From contig VBWA01000023.1 in NCBI GenBank assembly GCA_006218025.1, positions 87,897 through 149,496 of the forward strand: a DNA stretch of 61,600 bases, read 5' to 3'. The notes below the pieces were generated by a model. It saw nothing but the letters and a program-made list of their open reading frames with translations. It had not been told where the DNA came from and made no database searches. A program made the position numbers and the translations under genes. This document shows, piece by piece, positions 35,314-44,416 of the stretch. The stretch's first letter is position 1. Every line of letters begins with the position of its first letter. The stretch is from Rhodocyclaceae bacterium. GTDB lineage: Bacteria; Pseudomonadota; Gammaproteobacteria; Burkholderiales; Rhodocyclaceae.

Positions 35314-37199
35314 GTCTTGACGATGTGGATCGGGATGTCGCGCCGCGGCACGTGCTGAATGGCGTCCGGCGCGCAGGGCTGGACGCACAGGCCGCAACCG
35401 GTGCAGGCCTGGTTGTCGATATTGACGAAGGCCAGCTCGACTTCCTTGCCGGACGGCTTGACCACTTTCTCGCGGCGGGTGACGTGGATCGCCGGGCAGC
35501 CGACCTCGATGCAGTTGCCGCAGCCGGTGCACTTGTCTTCCTCGACCAGATAGGGGCGGAAGGGCTTGAAGTCGTCGATCAGCACGCAGGGCCGGCGGGC
35601 GATGATCACCGAGGGACCGTCGATCTTGATTTCGTCGCGGATGGTCTTGAACAGCACGGGCAGTTCGTAGGGGTCCACCACCTTGATGCGTTCGTTGGCG
35701 ACGCCAAGCGCCTCGACCACCTTGGCCAGATCGACGCGCGGCGCTTCGGCACCGTGAATGTCCTTGCCCGAGGCCGGCGTCGCCTGGCCGCCGGTCATGC
35801 CGGTGGTGTTGTTGTCGAGCAGGAGTACGGTGACGTTGCCCTTGTTGTAGGTGATGTCGAGCAGGCCCTGCATGCCCATGTGCATGAAGGTCGAATCGCC
35901 GATCACGGCGATGATCCGCTTGTTCTTGTCGACCGCTCCGCGACCCTTGTCGATGCCGAGCGCAACGCCCATCGTGGCGCCCATGCAGATTGTCGTGTCC
36001 AGCGCGTTCCACGGATGGCCCGCGCCGAGGGTGTAGCAGCCGATATCGCCGGAGACGATGATGTTCTTGATCTGCGACAGCGTGTAGTAGATGCCCATGT
36101 GCGGGCATGACGCGCACAGCGTCGGCGGCCGCGGGAAGACTTTCATCGGCACCGCGGCGGGCAGCGGCGGCACTTCCTTGCCGAGCAGGCGATCCACTGC
36201 CGGGCCCAGCACCTGCGGCGACAACTCGCCCATCCGCGGCAGCACATCCTTGCCGTGACAGGCGATGCCCGCTGCCTTGATTTCGGTTTCGAGCAGTTGT
36301 TCGGTTTCCTCGACCACCACGAGCTTGTCGCACATCGCCGCCAGGGCGCGCATCTTTTCCGGCGGCCATGGGTAGGAGAAGCCCAGCTTCAGCACCGGTG
36401 CATCGGGGAAGGCTTCCTTGACATGCATGTAGGCCGGGCCCGAGGCAACGAAGCCGACGCTGCGGTCCGTTCCGGATTCCAGCACGTTGAGCGGCGATGC
36501 CTCGGACACGCCGCGCAGGGTCTCGTCGCGCTGGAACAGGCTGGGGATACGGGTCTTGGCGTGGGCCGGAACCATCACCCAGCGTTGCGGATTCTTGATG
36601 AAGCCGGCCGGCTCATGCGCCACGCGTTCGCCGACGACGACCAGGCCCTTGACGTGGCAGATGCGCGTGGTGAGGCGCAGCAGCACCGGGGTTTCGTATT
36701 GCTCGGAGAGGCCGAAGGCAAACTTCGTCATCTCGTAGGCTTCCTGCGAGTCCGCCGGCTCGAGCACCGGGATATGCGCGAAGCGGCCCCAGAAGCGCGA
36801 ATCCTGTTCATTCTGCGACGAGGACATGCCGACGTCGTCGGCCACCGCGATCACCAGGCCGCCGTAGGCGCCGGTGATGGTCATGGTCATCAGGCAATCG
36901 CTGGCGACATTGAGGCCGACGTGCTTCATGGCGCAAAAAGCCCGGGCGCCGGTCATCGACGCGCCGAGGGCGACTTCCATCGAGACCTTCTCATTGACCG
37001 ACCATTCGGCGTGCAGATCGGGATAGCGCGCCAGCGACTCGATGATTTCGGTCGCCGGGGTGCCGGGATAGGCGGCGGCGACGCGCACGCCGGATTCCCA
37101 GACGGCGCGGGCAACGGCTTCGTTGCCGGACAGCAGAAGCCGGCTGGTTGCGGGTGGCGGTGCCAACGGGTTTGTCAACTGCGGCATGACGGCGGCCAT
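35310..37199 (-). CDS. Indolepyruvate ferredoxin oxidoreductase alpha subunit
   Basis: A 629-residue subunit. The N-terminal pyrimidine-binding domain has LLSGNEAVARAVWESGVRVAAAYPGTPATEI. The thiamine-diphosphate domain has GDIGCYTLG and GDSTFMHMGMQGLLD...NNTTGMTGGQ. Two [4Fe-4S] ferredoxin motifs close the protein (CTGCGNCIEVGCP and CTGCGLCVQPCAP). Start at ATG 37199 preferred (MAAVMPQL); 37187 is possible. An acetyl-CoA synthetase-like partner is not adjacent. Used in aromatic amino acid breakdown, or in reverse for synthesis under anoxia. Confidence 0.95.
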   Translation of the reverse strand: MAAVMPQLTNPLAPPPATSRLLLSGNEAVARAVWESGVRVAAAYPGTPATEIIESLARYPDLHAEWSVNEKVSMEVALGASMTGARAFCAMKHVGLNVASDCLMTMTITGAYGGLVIAVADDVGMSSSQNEQDSRFWGRFAHIPVLEPADSQEAYEMTKFAFGLSEQYETPVLLRLTTRICHVKGLVVVGERVAHEPAGFIKNPQRWVMVPAHAKTRIPSLFQRDETLRGVSEASPLNVLESGTDRSVGFVASGPAYMHVKEAFPDAPVLKLGFSYPWPPEKMRALAAMCDKLVVVEETEQLLETEIKAAGIACHGKDVLPRMGELSPQVLGPAVDRLLGKEVPPLPAAVPMKVFPRPPTLCASCPHMGIYYTLSQIKNIIVSGDIGCYTLGAGHPWNALDTTICMGATMGVALGIDKGRGAVDKNKRIIAVIGDSTFMHMGMQGLLDITYNKGNVTVLLLDNNTTGMTGGQATPASGKDIHGAEAPRVDLAKVVEALGVANERIKVVDPYELPVLFKTIRDEIKIDGPSVIIARRPCVLIDDFKPFRPYLVEEDKCTGCGNCIEVGCPAIHVTRREKVVKPSGKEVELAFVNIDNQACTGCGLCVQPCAPDAIQHVPRRDIPIHIVKT

Positions 37200-37474
37200 G
37201 GTGCGCTCTCGAGCTAGGGGAAAAAATTGACCTGCGCCGGGAGTACCCATCCACGCAGGTCATCGTCAATCGGATCCATTCGAATTATCCGGATTTGAGA
37301 CCCCTGCGTCCAGTATGGGTTCCAGGGCTGTCCGGCTTCATGGAGCGCTGGCCGCGAGCGATAAGTCTGTGCGAAAGCCGCCGAAGAAACCTTTATGAGT
37401 TTGGCGCATTCCTGACTTATAATCCGACAAAAATAGTCAAGTATTTACCCCCACCCCTTAAGAGAGAACGAAAC
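37200..37474. promoter_or_regulatory. Divergent iorA-tusE control region
   Basis: 275 bp without a gene. The tusE side contains a TATAAT-like -10 (37418-37423) and the IscR-like site. No clear promoter is visible for iorA. Confidence 0.45.
37420..37444 (+). promoter_or_regulatory. IscR type 1-like operator upstream of tusE
   Basis: The 25-bp site contains CCGAC, an A-rich centre and ATAGTCAAGTAT. It matches about 21 of 25 positions of the IscR type 1 consensus as I recall it (YYGACTRWWWYAGTCRRSTAT). It overlaps the apparent -10, a repressing position. It would tie tusE to iron-sulfur cluster status. Confidence 0.45.
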
Positions 37475-37804
37475 ATGATCAACGTAAATGGACGCGAGAT
37501 TGAAACCGACGCCGAGGGCTACCTCGCCTCATTGGACGACTGGAGCGAAGACGTCGCGAAGGCCCTCGCCGAACGCGACCAGTTGGCGCTTGCCGACGAG
37601 CATTGGCAGGTGGTGCGCTGGATTCGCGACTACTACGCGGAAAACGGCACGGCGCCGAATCTGCGCGTCATGTCGAAACTGATCGGCGGCTCGCTCGGCG
37701 AGCAGTTCGGCGACAAGAAATATCTTTTCGACCTGTTCCCTTACGGCCCCGCCAAACAGGCGGCGCGTTACGCGGGAATGCCGAAACCTACCGGCTGCGT
37801 ATAG
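37475..37804 (+). CDS. TusE/DsrC-family sulfur carrier
   Basis: A 109-residue protein with the family blocks INVNGREIETDAEGYL, DWSEDVAKALAERD, HWQVVRWIRDYYAENG and the C-terminal PKPTGCV, whose penultimate Cys carries persulfide sulfur. The second Cys of true DsrC, about 11 residues earlier, is replaced: here KQAARYAG. That predicts a sulfur relay role (TusE for tRNA thiolation or a DsrC-like carrier) rather than dissimilatory sulfite chemistry. No other tus or dsr gene is adjacent. ATG 37475. Confidence 0.9.
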   Translation: MINVNGREIETDAEGYLASLDDWSEDVAKALAERDQLALADEHWQVVRWIRDYYAENGTAPNLRVMSKLIGGSLGEQFGDKKYLFDLFPYGPAKQAARYAGMPKPTGCV

Positions 37805-37818
37805 GGGGCAATCCCCGA

Positions 37819-37845
37819 TTCGCCGTCGTACCAGCGCCGACTGTT
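37819..37845 (-). repeat. 27-bp dispersed repeat, copy behind tusE
   Basis: On the plus strand CGCCGTCGTACCAGCGCCGA then CTGTT. The core is kept with three central changes. It lies 14 bp past the tusE stop. Confidence 0.55.
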
Positions 37846-37975
37846 AATTCGGCCTGGCACGACACCTGATTTTCCCGAACCGCAATTGGCGGCATAATCC
37901 GTCTTGCCCGGAACACGAATAAGAACGGGCCCCATCAACGCGGACGGACCGGTTTGCAGCGAACCGGTAGGGAAC

Positions 37976-40435
37976 ATGACCAGCGACAGCAGCGCAATTG
38001 CGGTGACCGACCTGAAACCCGTCGATGCGCAGGCACTGTATCGCCGCTGCGATCCTGCGCTGCTCGATTTCGAAACCTCCGACCAGCTGCCGCCGCTGGA
38101 AGAAATTTTCGGCCAGGCGCGCGCGGTGGAAGCCGTGCGCTTTGCCATCGATATCGATCGTCCCGGATACAACCTGTTCGTGCTCGGCGAACCCGGCAGC
38201 AACCGTCACGACGACGTGCGCGAACTGCTGGCGGCAAAGGCGGCCAGCCTGCCGGCGCCCGACGACTACTGCTACGTCAACAACTTTGCCGATGCCCAGT
38301 CGCCGCGTGTCCTGACCTTGCCGGCGGGGCGCGGCGCCGAGCTGCGGCGCGACATGCAGCGGCTGATCGAGGAACTGGAGCCCGCCATCTCGGCGGCCTT
38401 CGACAGCGAGGATTTTCGGTCCCATGCCGAGGCGATCCAGAACGAACTCAAGGAACGCGAAGCCGGCGCCCTGAACCATCTAGGCGACGAATCCAGGCAG
38501 CAGGGAATCGCGCTGATACGCACGCCGCAGGGCTTCGCCTTTGCGCCGCTCGCCGGCGAAGAGCCGATGACCCCGGATGTTTTTGCCGCGCTGGCCGATG
38601 GGGAGAAGCAGCGTCTGGGTCATGTGATGGAGGAGTTCGGCGAACGCCTGCAAAAGCTGATGCATCAGTTCCCGCGCTGGCGGCGGGAAATGCAGGGGCG
38701 GCTCAAGCAACTCGGCCGCGATACCATGAGCCTCGCCATCGGCCACATGATCGACGAACTGAAAGAGCGTTATGTCGGGCTGGTGAACGTGCTGAGTTTT
38801 CTCGATGAGGTACTGGCCGACATCGTCGAATACGGCGAAGGCCTGCGCGAACAGCACGGGGACAGCGAGGGCTTCGAGCTGACCGGCGACGGCCTGTCGG
38901 TGCAGCGTTACCAGGCCAATCTGCTGGTCGACCACAGTGGCAGCAAATCGGCGCCGATCATCAGCGAGGACAATCCGACCTTTCCGAATCTGCTCGGCCG
39001 GGTCGATCACCTGGCCCACATGGGCACCCTGGTGACCAATTTCACCCTGATCAAGGCCGGCGCCCTGCATCGTGCCAACGGCGGTTTCCTGATGCTCGAT
39101 GCGGACAAACTGCTGCGTCAGCCCTTCGCCTGGGAAGCCCTCAAGCGCACCCTCAAGGCCGGCGAGATTCGCATCGAATCGCTCGAGCGAACGCTGGGCT
39201 TCGGCAGCGGCCTGCAGCTGGCGCCGGCGCCGATAAGGCTGTCGTGCAAGGTGGTGCTGTTCGGCGAGCCGATGCTCTACTACCTGCTGAAGGAATACGA
39301 TCCGGAATTCAGCGAGCTGTTCCGCGTCCCGGCCGATTTCGAAACCGACGTCGAGCGCAGCGAAGACAACACCCGGCGCTTTGCCCGCAGAATCGCCGAC
39401 CTGTGCCGCCGCGACGGTTTGTGCCCCTTCGAACGCGCTGCCGTGGCACGTGTCATCGAGCAGTCGGCGCGCTTCGTCGGCGATGCGCAACGCCTATCGA
39501 CCAACACGCGGCACATAGCCAACCTGCTGCATGAGGCCGAGCATCGGGCGATTCGCGCCGGCCGCGCCACGGTCGGCGCCGACGATGTCGAAGAGGCACT
39601 GGCGACCCAGATCCGGCGCCACGACCGCCTGCGCGAGCGGTACCAGCAGGCGATCCTTGAAAACACCCTGCTGATCACCTCGAGCGGCGGCCATGTCGGC
39701 CAGATCAACGGCCTCGCCGTGATCGATCTCGGCGACTTCCGCTTTGCCCATCCGGTGCGCATCACCGCCACCGTGCGCGTGGGCGAAGGCGACGTCATCG
39801 ACATCGAGCGCGAAACCGAAATGGGCGGCCCGATCCATTCCAAGGGTGTGATGATCCTGTCATCATTCCTCGCCACGCGCTATTCCAGCCAGGTGCCGCT
39901 GTCGCTCTCGGCGAGCCTGGTGTTCGAGCAGTCCTACGGCCCGGTCGAGGGCGACAGCGCCTCCCTGGCCGAGCTCTGTGCCCTGCTCTCTGCATTGTCC
40001 GGGGCGCCGATCGACCAGTCCCTGGCCATCACCGGTTCGGTCAACCAGTTCGGCTTGGTGCAGGCCATCGGCGGCGTCAATGAAAAAATCGAAGGCTTCT
40101 TCGACATCTGCCGCCTGCGCGGTCTCACCGGAAAGCAGGGCGTGCTGATTCCCGAAGCCAACCTGAAAAACCTGATGCTGCGCCAGGACGTGGTGGCTGC
40201 CGTCGCGGAAGGAAAGTTCCGCGTCCATGCCGTGGCCAACGTCGAGCAGGCCATCGAACTGCTCACCGGCATTGCGGCCGGCGAACCCAATGACGAAGGC
40301 GTGGTGCCGGAGGGCAGCATCAACTACCTGGTCGCGACACGGATGATGGAAATGTCGCAAGTGCGCCAGTCCTTCGCCGGCGGCGGCAAACGCAGACGCC
40401 GGGCCAAGTCGGAGCCCGGCCGCAATCACGGCTGA
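37976..40435 (+). CDS. Lon-related AAA/Ser-Lys protease (AAA_32/LonB-like)
   Basis: An 819-residue cytosolic protease. The N-terminal ATPase part has a P-loop-like VLGEPGSNRHDDV, lacking the Walker Lys, and a later Walker B-like ANGGFLMLDADKLL. A helical AAA lid follows (about 480-580). The C-terminal Lon protease domain has catalytic Ser in VEGDSASLAEL and Lys in GGVNEKIEGFF. Similar to the single-chain YcbZ/LonH type without the Lon N-domain. Start at ATG 37976; the upstream frame is open but lacks conservation. Whether the P-loop change abolishes ATP hydrolysis cannot be told from sequence; the family is known to vary here. Confidence 0.92.
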   Translation: MTSDSSAIAVTDLKPVDAQALYRRCDPALLDFETSDQLPPLEEIFGQARAVEAVRFAIDIDRPGYNLFVLGEPGSNRHDDVRELLAAKAASLPAPDDYCYVNNFADAQSPRVLTLPAGRGAELRRDMQRLIEELEPAISAAFDSEDFRSHAEAIQNELKEREAGALNHLGDESRQQGIALIRTPQGFAFAPLAGEEPMTPDVFAALADGEKQRLGHVMEEFGERLQKLMHQFPRWRREMQGRLKQLGRDTMSLAIGHMIDELKERYVGLVNVLSFLDEVLADIVEYGEGLREQHGDSEGFELTGDGLSVQRYQANLLVDHSGSKSAPIISEDNPTFPNLLGRVDHLAHMGTLVTNFTLIKAGALHRANGGFLMLDADKLLRQPFAWEALKRTLKAGEIRIESLERTLGFGSGLQLAPAPIRLSCKVVLFGEPMLYYLLKEYDPEFSELFRVPADFETDVERSEDNTRRFARRIADLCRRDGLCPFERAAVARVIEQSARFVGDAQRLSTNTRHIANLLHEAEHRAIRAGRATVGADDVEEALATQIRRHDRLRERYQQAILENTLLITSSGGHVGQINGLAVIDLGDFRFAHPVRITATVRVGEGDVIDIERETEMGGPIHSKGVMILSSFLATRYSSQVPLSLSASLVFEQSYGPVEGDSASLAELCALLSALSGAPIDQSLAITGSVNQFGLVQAIGGVNEKIEGFFDICRLRGLTGKQGVLIPEANLKNLMLRQDVVAAVAEGKFRVHAVANVEQAIELLTGIAAGEPNDEGVVPEGSINYLVATRMMEMSQVRQSFAGGGKRRRRAKSEPGRNHG

Positions 40436-40450
40436 CAGGCAGCCAGCCGC

Positions 40451-41452
40451 CTAGCCTTTCATCGTCAGTACCGCGGCGCCCTGGAATTCGCCGCGACGCA
40501 GTTGCGCCAGCGCCTCGTTGGCTTGCTCCAGCGGAAAGCGGTGAACCTCGGTTTGTATCGGCACCCGCGGCGCGAGTTCGAGGAATTCGAGGCCGTCGCG
40601 CCGGGTCAGGTTGGCCACCGAACGGATGCTGCGCTCGCCCCAGAGAATGTCGTAAGGGAAGGCCGGAATGTCGCTCATGTGGATGCCGGCGCAGACCACG
40701 CAGCCGCCCTTTTCAAGATGACGCAGCGCCGCCGGCACCAGGGGCCCGGCGGGAGCGAAGATCAGCGCGGCGTCGAGCAGTGCCGAAGGATTTTCGTCGG
40801 CGCTGCCGGCCCAGGCGGCGCCGAGGCTGCGCGCAAACTCCTGGCTCGCGATATCGCCGGGACGGGTGAAGGCGTAGAACTCGCGGCCCTGGAACTTCAG
40901 CACCTGGGCGACGATATGCGCGGCAGCGCCGAAGCCGTAGATGCCGACCCGGCGTGCTTCGCCGGCCAGGCGCAGGGCGCGGTAGCCGATCAGGCCGGCG
41001 CACAGCAGCGGCGCCAGCGGCGCGGCATCACCGGTGTCCGGCAGCGGGAAGCAGTAGCGTGCATCGGCCACCGTGTATTCGGCATAGCCGCCCGGGATCT
41101 GGTAGCCCGTGAAGCGCGCGGCGTCGCAGAGGTTTTCGCGGCCGCTGGTACAGAAATGGCATTCGCCGCAGGTCCAGCCGAGCCAGGGCACGCCGACGCG
41201 CTGGCCAACCACGAAACCTTCAACACCCTCGCCGATGGCGGCAACGCGGCCGACAATCTCGTGGCCGGGAATCATGGGAAGCACCGGTTGCGGCAGCTCG
41301 CCGTCGATCAGGTGCAGATCCGTGCGGCAAACCCCGCAGGCTTCCACTTCGATCAGGATGGCACCGCGGCCCGCTTGCGGCACCGGCAAATCGACCATGC
41401 GCAGCGGCGTTCCGGGCCGGTCGAGGAGCATGGCGCGCATGCGCGTTCTCAC
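40451..41452 (-). CDS. Zinc-dependent alcohol dehydrogenase family protein
   Basis: A 333-residue medium-chain dehydrogenase. Catalytic zinc ligands Cys in EACGVCRTDLHL and His-Glu in PGHEIVG; structural zinc in CGECHFCTSGRENLC; nucleotide-binding GIYGFGAAAHIVAQV. The glycine motif GFGAAA deviates slightly from GxGxxG. The substrate is unknown. Start could be 41452, 41440 or 41434 (M-R-A-M region). Confidence 0.9.
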   Translation of the reverse strand: MRTRMRAMLLDRPGTPLRMVDLPVPQAGRGAILIEVEACGVCRTDLHLIDGELPQPVLPMIPGHEIVGRVAAIGEGVEGFVVGQRVGVPWLGWTCGECHFCTSGRENLCDAARFTGYQIPGGYAEYTVADARYCFPLPDTGDAAPLAPLLCAGLIGYRALRLAGEARRVGIYGFGAAAHIVAQVLKFQGREFYAFTRPGDIASQEFARSLGAAWAGSADENPSALLDAALIFAPAGPLVPAALRHLEKGGCVVCAGIHMSDIPAFPYDILWGERSIRSVANLTRRDGLEFLELAPRVPIQTEVHRFPLEQANEALAQLRRGEFQGAAVLTMKG

Positions 41453-41506
41453 GTCCTGCCGTTCATCACATCAGCTTATCGACCGGGCTTGGCCCGGCCA
41501 GCGCTG

Positions 41507-41743
41507 CTAGCAAGCGGTGACAATCTGGATGTGATTGCGATTGATGTCGATGAACGGAGCGCTGAGAACCTTGCGGCCTGCCTCTCCTGCTTCGAAGACC
41601 TCGACATCCATCACGACGACAAATTCCTTCGATTCGATCATGAAGTCCGTAACGCGCGCCCCGGGCAGGACATCGATGTAGCCGACGATGCGGAAGGACC
41701 CCGTCAGAATCGTCACTTTGGTCTTGTTCTCATGCGTGGTCAC
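41507..41743 (-). CDS. Small conserved protein, DUF6812-like
   Basis: A 78-residue protein, MTTHENKTKVTILTGSFRIV..., with a predicted all-beta pattern: GYIDVLPGARVTDFMIESKEFVVVMDVEVFE and FIDINRNHIQIV. This resembles short PilZ-like or DUF6812 proteins that I recall in beta- and gammaproteobacteria. No function known. It is a lone gene between the dehydrogenase and pcm, both on the same strand. Confidence 0.7.
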   Translation of the reverse strand: MTTHENKTKVTILTGSFRIVGYIDVLPGARVTDFMIESKEFVVVMDVEVFEAGEAGRKVLSAPFIDINRNHIQIVTAC

Positions 41744-41871
41744 GAAATTCTCCTCTCAGTCAAGCAGGTTTCGACATGGTTTGAATTCGGCCGCTGCCAT
41801 CGCAGACTCCGGAGTCGCGGCCGGAAATCCAGTTCACTCGTGATGATACAGCGATGACACAGGCGTGTGGC
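41744..41871. other. Short gap between pcm and the DUF6812-like gene
   Basis: 128 bp; I see no gene, repeat or clear terminator. Confidence 0.4.
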
Positions 41872-42540
41872 TCAGTCCTCCGCTGTTCCGGTCAGGGGCA
41901 CGAAGACCACGGGCAGCACGCATGTCTTCTCGATGGCGCCACTTGCCTGTTTGCGGACGGCTATCAGTTCCTGCCCGGCATGCTGGGCGCCTACCGGCAT
42001 GACGAGGATGCCGCCGGGCTTGAGCTGCTCGATCAGGGCCGGAGGAATGCGGCTTGCGGCAGCGGCAACCAGGATCGCATCGTAGGGCGCATGTTGCGGC
42101 CAACCCAGGCAGCCGTTGCCCGCGCGAACTTCGACATTGTCATAGCCCAGGCGCCGCAGCCGCTCACTGGCCGCCGTGGCAAGCGCTTCGACGATCTCCA
42201 TCGTGTAGACCCGTTTCACCAGTCTGGACAGGACGGCGGCCTGATAGCCGGAGCCGGTGCCGATCTCGAGCACCACGGCGTCCGGCCGCGGCCGGATCAG
42301 GTCGGTCATCAAGGCCACGATGTAAGGCTGCGAGATGGTTTGCCCGTGGCCGATCGGCAACGGGTGGTTGGCATAGGCGCCAAACTGGAGCTCAGCCGGC
42401 ACGAACTCATGACGCGGCACCTGGCGCAAGGCTTCCGTCACCCGGTCGTCAAGCGTCGGGCGACCCGTGAGGTGGCGGGTCGCCCATACCTCCTCGCGGA
42501 TTTCCTCGAGCAGACGGTCCAGTTCGTTGTCGATTTTCAT
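41872..42540 (-). CDS. Protein-L-isoaspartate O-methyltransferase
   Basis: A 222-residue SAM enzyme that repairs isoaspartyl residues. Signatures: PRHEFVPAELQFGAYANHPLPIGHGQTISQPYIVALM, VLEIGTGSGYQAAVLSRLV, and VRAGNGCLGWPQHAPYDAILVAAAASRIP. Length and ATG 42540 are typical. The usual neighbours nlpD/rpoS are absent here. Confidence 0.94.
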   Translation of the reverse strand: MKIDNELDRLLEEIREEVWATRHLTGRPTLDDRVTEALRQVPRHEFVPAELQFGAYANHPLPIGHGQTISQPYIVALMTDLIRPRPDAVVLEIGTGSGYQAAVLSRLVKRVYTMEIVEALATAASERLRRLGYDNVEVRAGNGCLGWPQHAPYDAILVAAAASRIPPALIEQLKPGGILVMPVGAQHAGQELIAVRKQASGAIEKTCVLPVVFVPLTGTAED

Positions 42541-42745
42541 GGTGCGCCTTCCGCGGCGATGCCCGAGGCATGCCGGCCACCCGGCGGCATGTCGCCGATA
42601 TCGGTCACATTTCCCGCGGTTTTTTCCGCTTCAGACTCGCTGGATTTCTGGAAAATTGGTCCTGGCATAGGAACGAACCGACACAGGTGCGCATAAAAGT
42701 CGGTCACTCGTCCGTTCTGCGGGCGAACTCCCCGGGAGACACACA

Positions 42746-42904
42746 ATGAGTACTTCATTTTCTTTCAAGGAACTTCGCGGTGCGATCCGGGCCTGGCGGC
42801 GCTACGGGTTCTTCTCGCTCAATCAGCGCGAAGCGGAAATCATCGACGCCGTGTATTCCCGTCTTGCGTCGAGGCCGCTCAGGAAATTGTCCGCTGCCGG
42901 ATAG
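42746..42904 (+). CDS. 52-residue hypothetical protein
   Basis: ATG 42746 sits 8 bp behind GGGAG and opens MSTSFSFKELRGAIRAWRRY, then GFFSLNQREAEIIDAVYSRL and a short basic tail, to a TAG. Composition is natural (amphipathic helices, Trp and Tyr) and codon use matches the neighbours. I know no family for it. Divergent from pcm, convergent with the ACP gene. Confidence 0.5.
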   Translation: MSTSFSFKELRGAIRAWRRYGFFSLNQREAEIIDAVYSRLASRPLRKLSAAG

Positions 42905-42941
42905 CCGCATCCCGCCGCAAGCGGTTCAATGCATGGCGCCG

Positions 42942-43193
42942 TCATCCGGCGCCAAGTTTCTTCTGCAGGTAAGCAACCACGTCGTTCAGGGTGATGAGCT
43001 TCGCGTAGTCGGCTTCGGGGATCTCCACCTTGAGTTTCTCGTGGAGCCCGAGCAGGAAATTCAGCCAGTCCATCGAGTCCAGGTCCACCTGGCTGCGCAG
43101 CGTTCGGTCGCCGCGCAACTCGTCGACCTCGACCTCGGGCGCGATCGACAGGAGCGTGGCCAGTGCCACGGCGCGGATTTCAGCATCAGTCAT
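42942..43193 (-). CDS. Acyl carrier protein
   Basis: An 83-residue ACP: four-helix pattern with the phosphopantetheine Ser in VDLDSMDWLNFL (about residue 40) and a C-terminal TLNDVVAYLQKKLGAG. It is not the fatty-acid AcpP (which has DSLD). Its start overlaps the stop of the E2 gene (ATGA), so it is part of the 2-oxoacid dehydrogenase operon. An acyl group formed by the complex could be handed to this carrier, which is inference. Confidence 0.88.
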   Translation of the reverse strand: MTDAEIRAVALATLLSIAPEVEVDELRGDRTLRSQVDLDSMDWLNFLLGLHEKLKVEIPEADYAKLITLNDVVAYLQKKLGAG

Positions 43194-44416
43194 TTTTCCA
43201 GGTCCTCCGGATGTTGCAGCAATTCATTCAGTTCGAGCAGGAACAACGCGCCGCGATGGCCGTCCGACACGCGGTGATCGGCCGAGAGACTGGCCGTGAC
43301 GACCGGCAGCACCTTGAGCCCGCCGGCCTCGGCCCAGGGGCGCTCGGCGACGCGGCCGAAGCCCACCAGCGCCACCTGCGGCGGCGTGATGACGCCGAAC
43401 ACCGAGTTCGATCCCTGGTCGCCGAGATTGGTCACGGTGATCGTCGCCTCGTTCATCTCGGAACTGCGCAGCGAGCCGGCGCGCGTGCGCTTCACGAGGT
43501 CGGTCAGCTCCTGCATCAGCAGGGTCAGTGGTTTGCTGTCGGCATTTAGCAGCGCCGGCGCGATCAGCCCGCCCTGGCGCAGGGAGATCGCCACGCCGAG
43601 ATTGATGGCGGCGACCGGCACAAAGCCCCCATCGCGCCAATAACCGTTGAGCTCGGGATAGCGCTTCAGCGTCATGGCCACCGCCTTCAGCAGCAGCGCC
43701 GCGGGCAGGAGGCGCTCGGCCATCGGCCGCTGCGCGTTGGCCGCCTGCAGCCAGGCCAGTGCGCGCGCCAAGGGAATGTCCTCGGAAACGTAGTAGTGCG
43801 GGATCTCGCGTTTGGAGCGGCTCATGGCGGCGGCGATGGTCTTGCGCATGTCCGCCGCCCTTGCCGCCTGCTGTTCGGCTGTCTTGCCTGCCGGCTTCTC
43901 TACCGCCGGCGCCGGCCGCGGGGCGGCCGCCGCGTTCTCCACGTCCTCCAGCGTCACCGCGCCATGCGGACCCGTGCCGGTGATGCCGTCGAGATCGACG
44001 CCCTTTTCCTCGGCATGCTTGCGCGCGGCGGGCGAGATCATGCGGCGTCCCGGGGCGGCGGGTGCAGCGGCAGGCGCAGGAGCCGGTGCAGCGACAGGCG
44101 CTGCGACTGCGATCGCCGGTGCCGCCGTGGGCGCCGGCATCGCCGTCCCACCAGCGCCGACTTTCGCCGGGGCGGTCTCGCCAGCTGCGAGCAGCAGAGC
44201 CATCACGGTGCCGACGGGCATCTTCTGCCCGATCTCGGCGATCAGCTGGTGGACGGTTCCCTCCTGCCAGCTTTCGACATCCACCGCAGCCTTCGTCGTA
44301 TCGACGATGGCCACGACCTGGCCCTTTTTCACCGTGTCGCCAGCGCCGACTTTCCACTCGAGCAGCGTGCCCTCGTCCATGTCGGAGCCCAGCGCGGGTA
44401 ACTTGAATTCGATCAT
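43190..44416 (-). CDS. 2-oxoacid dehydrogenase E2 (dihydrolipoamide acyltransferase)
   Basis: A 408-residue E2. Lipoyl domain (1-75) with lipoyl Lys in [12 protein letters not shown] (Lys42); an Ala/Pro-rich linker; peripheral subunit-binding domain [20 protein letters not shown] (about 138-157); and catalytic domain ending [18 protein letters not shown] with the active His/Asp. In the linker [12 protein letters not shown] is encoded by a 27-bp repeat copy (44139-44165). No E3 gene lies in the operon. Substrate could be pyruvate, acetoin or a branched 2-oxoacid; the branched-chain/acetoin type of E1 favours one of the last two. Confidence 0.93.
   Translation of the reverse strand: MIEFKLPALGSDMDEGTLLEWKVGAGDTVKKGQVVAIVDTTKAAVDVESWQEGTVHQLIAEIGQKMPVGTVMALLLAAGETAPAKVGAGGTAMPAPTAAPAIAVAAPVAAPAPAPAAAPAAPGRRMISPAARKHAEEKGVDLDGITGTGPHGAVTLEDVENAAAAPRPAPAVEKPAGKTAEQQAARAADMRKTIAAAMSRSKREIPHYYVSEDIPLARALAWLQAANAQRPMAERLLPAALLLKAVAMTLKRYPELNGYWRDGGFVPVAAINLGVAISLRQGGLIAPALLNADSKPLTLLMQELTDLVKRTRAGSLRSSEMNEATITVTNLGDQGSNSVFGVITPPQVALVGFGRVAERPWAEAGGLKVLPVVTASLSADHRVSDGHRGALFLLELNELLQHPEDLEK
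44139..44165 (-). repeat. 27-bp dispersed repeat, copy in the E2 linker
   Basis: Plus strand CGCCGTCCCACCAGCGCCGA then CTTTC: one mismatch to the consensus. Read in frame as KVGAGGTAM in the flexible linker between the lipoyl and binding domains. Confidence 0.7.

Noticed and set aside
44327-44354. Another apparent 27-bp repeat copy in the E2 gene ([11 protein letters not shown])
   Set aside because: This is the conserved lipoyl-domain sequence found in all E2 proteins; the DNA similarity is explained by the protein.
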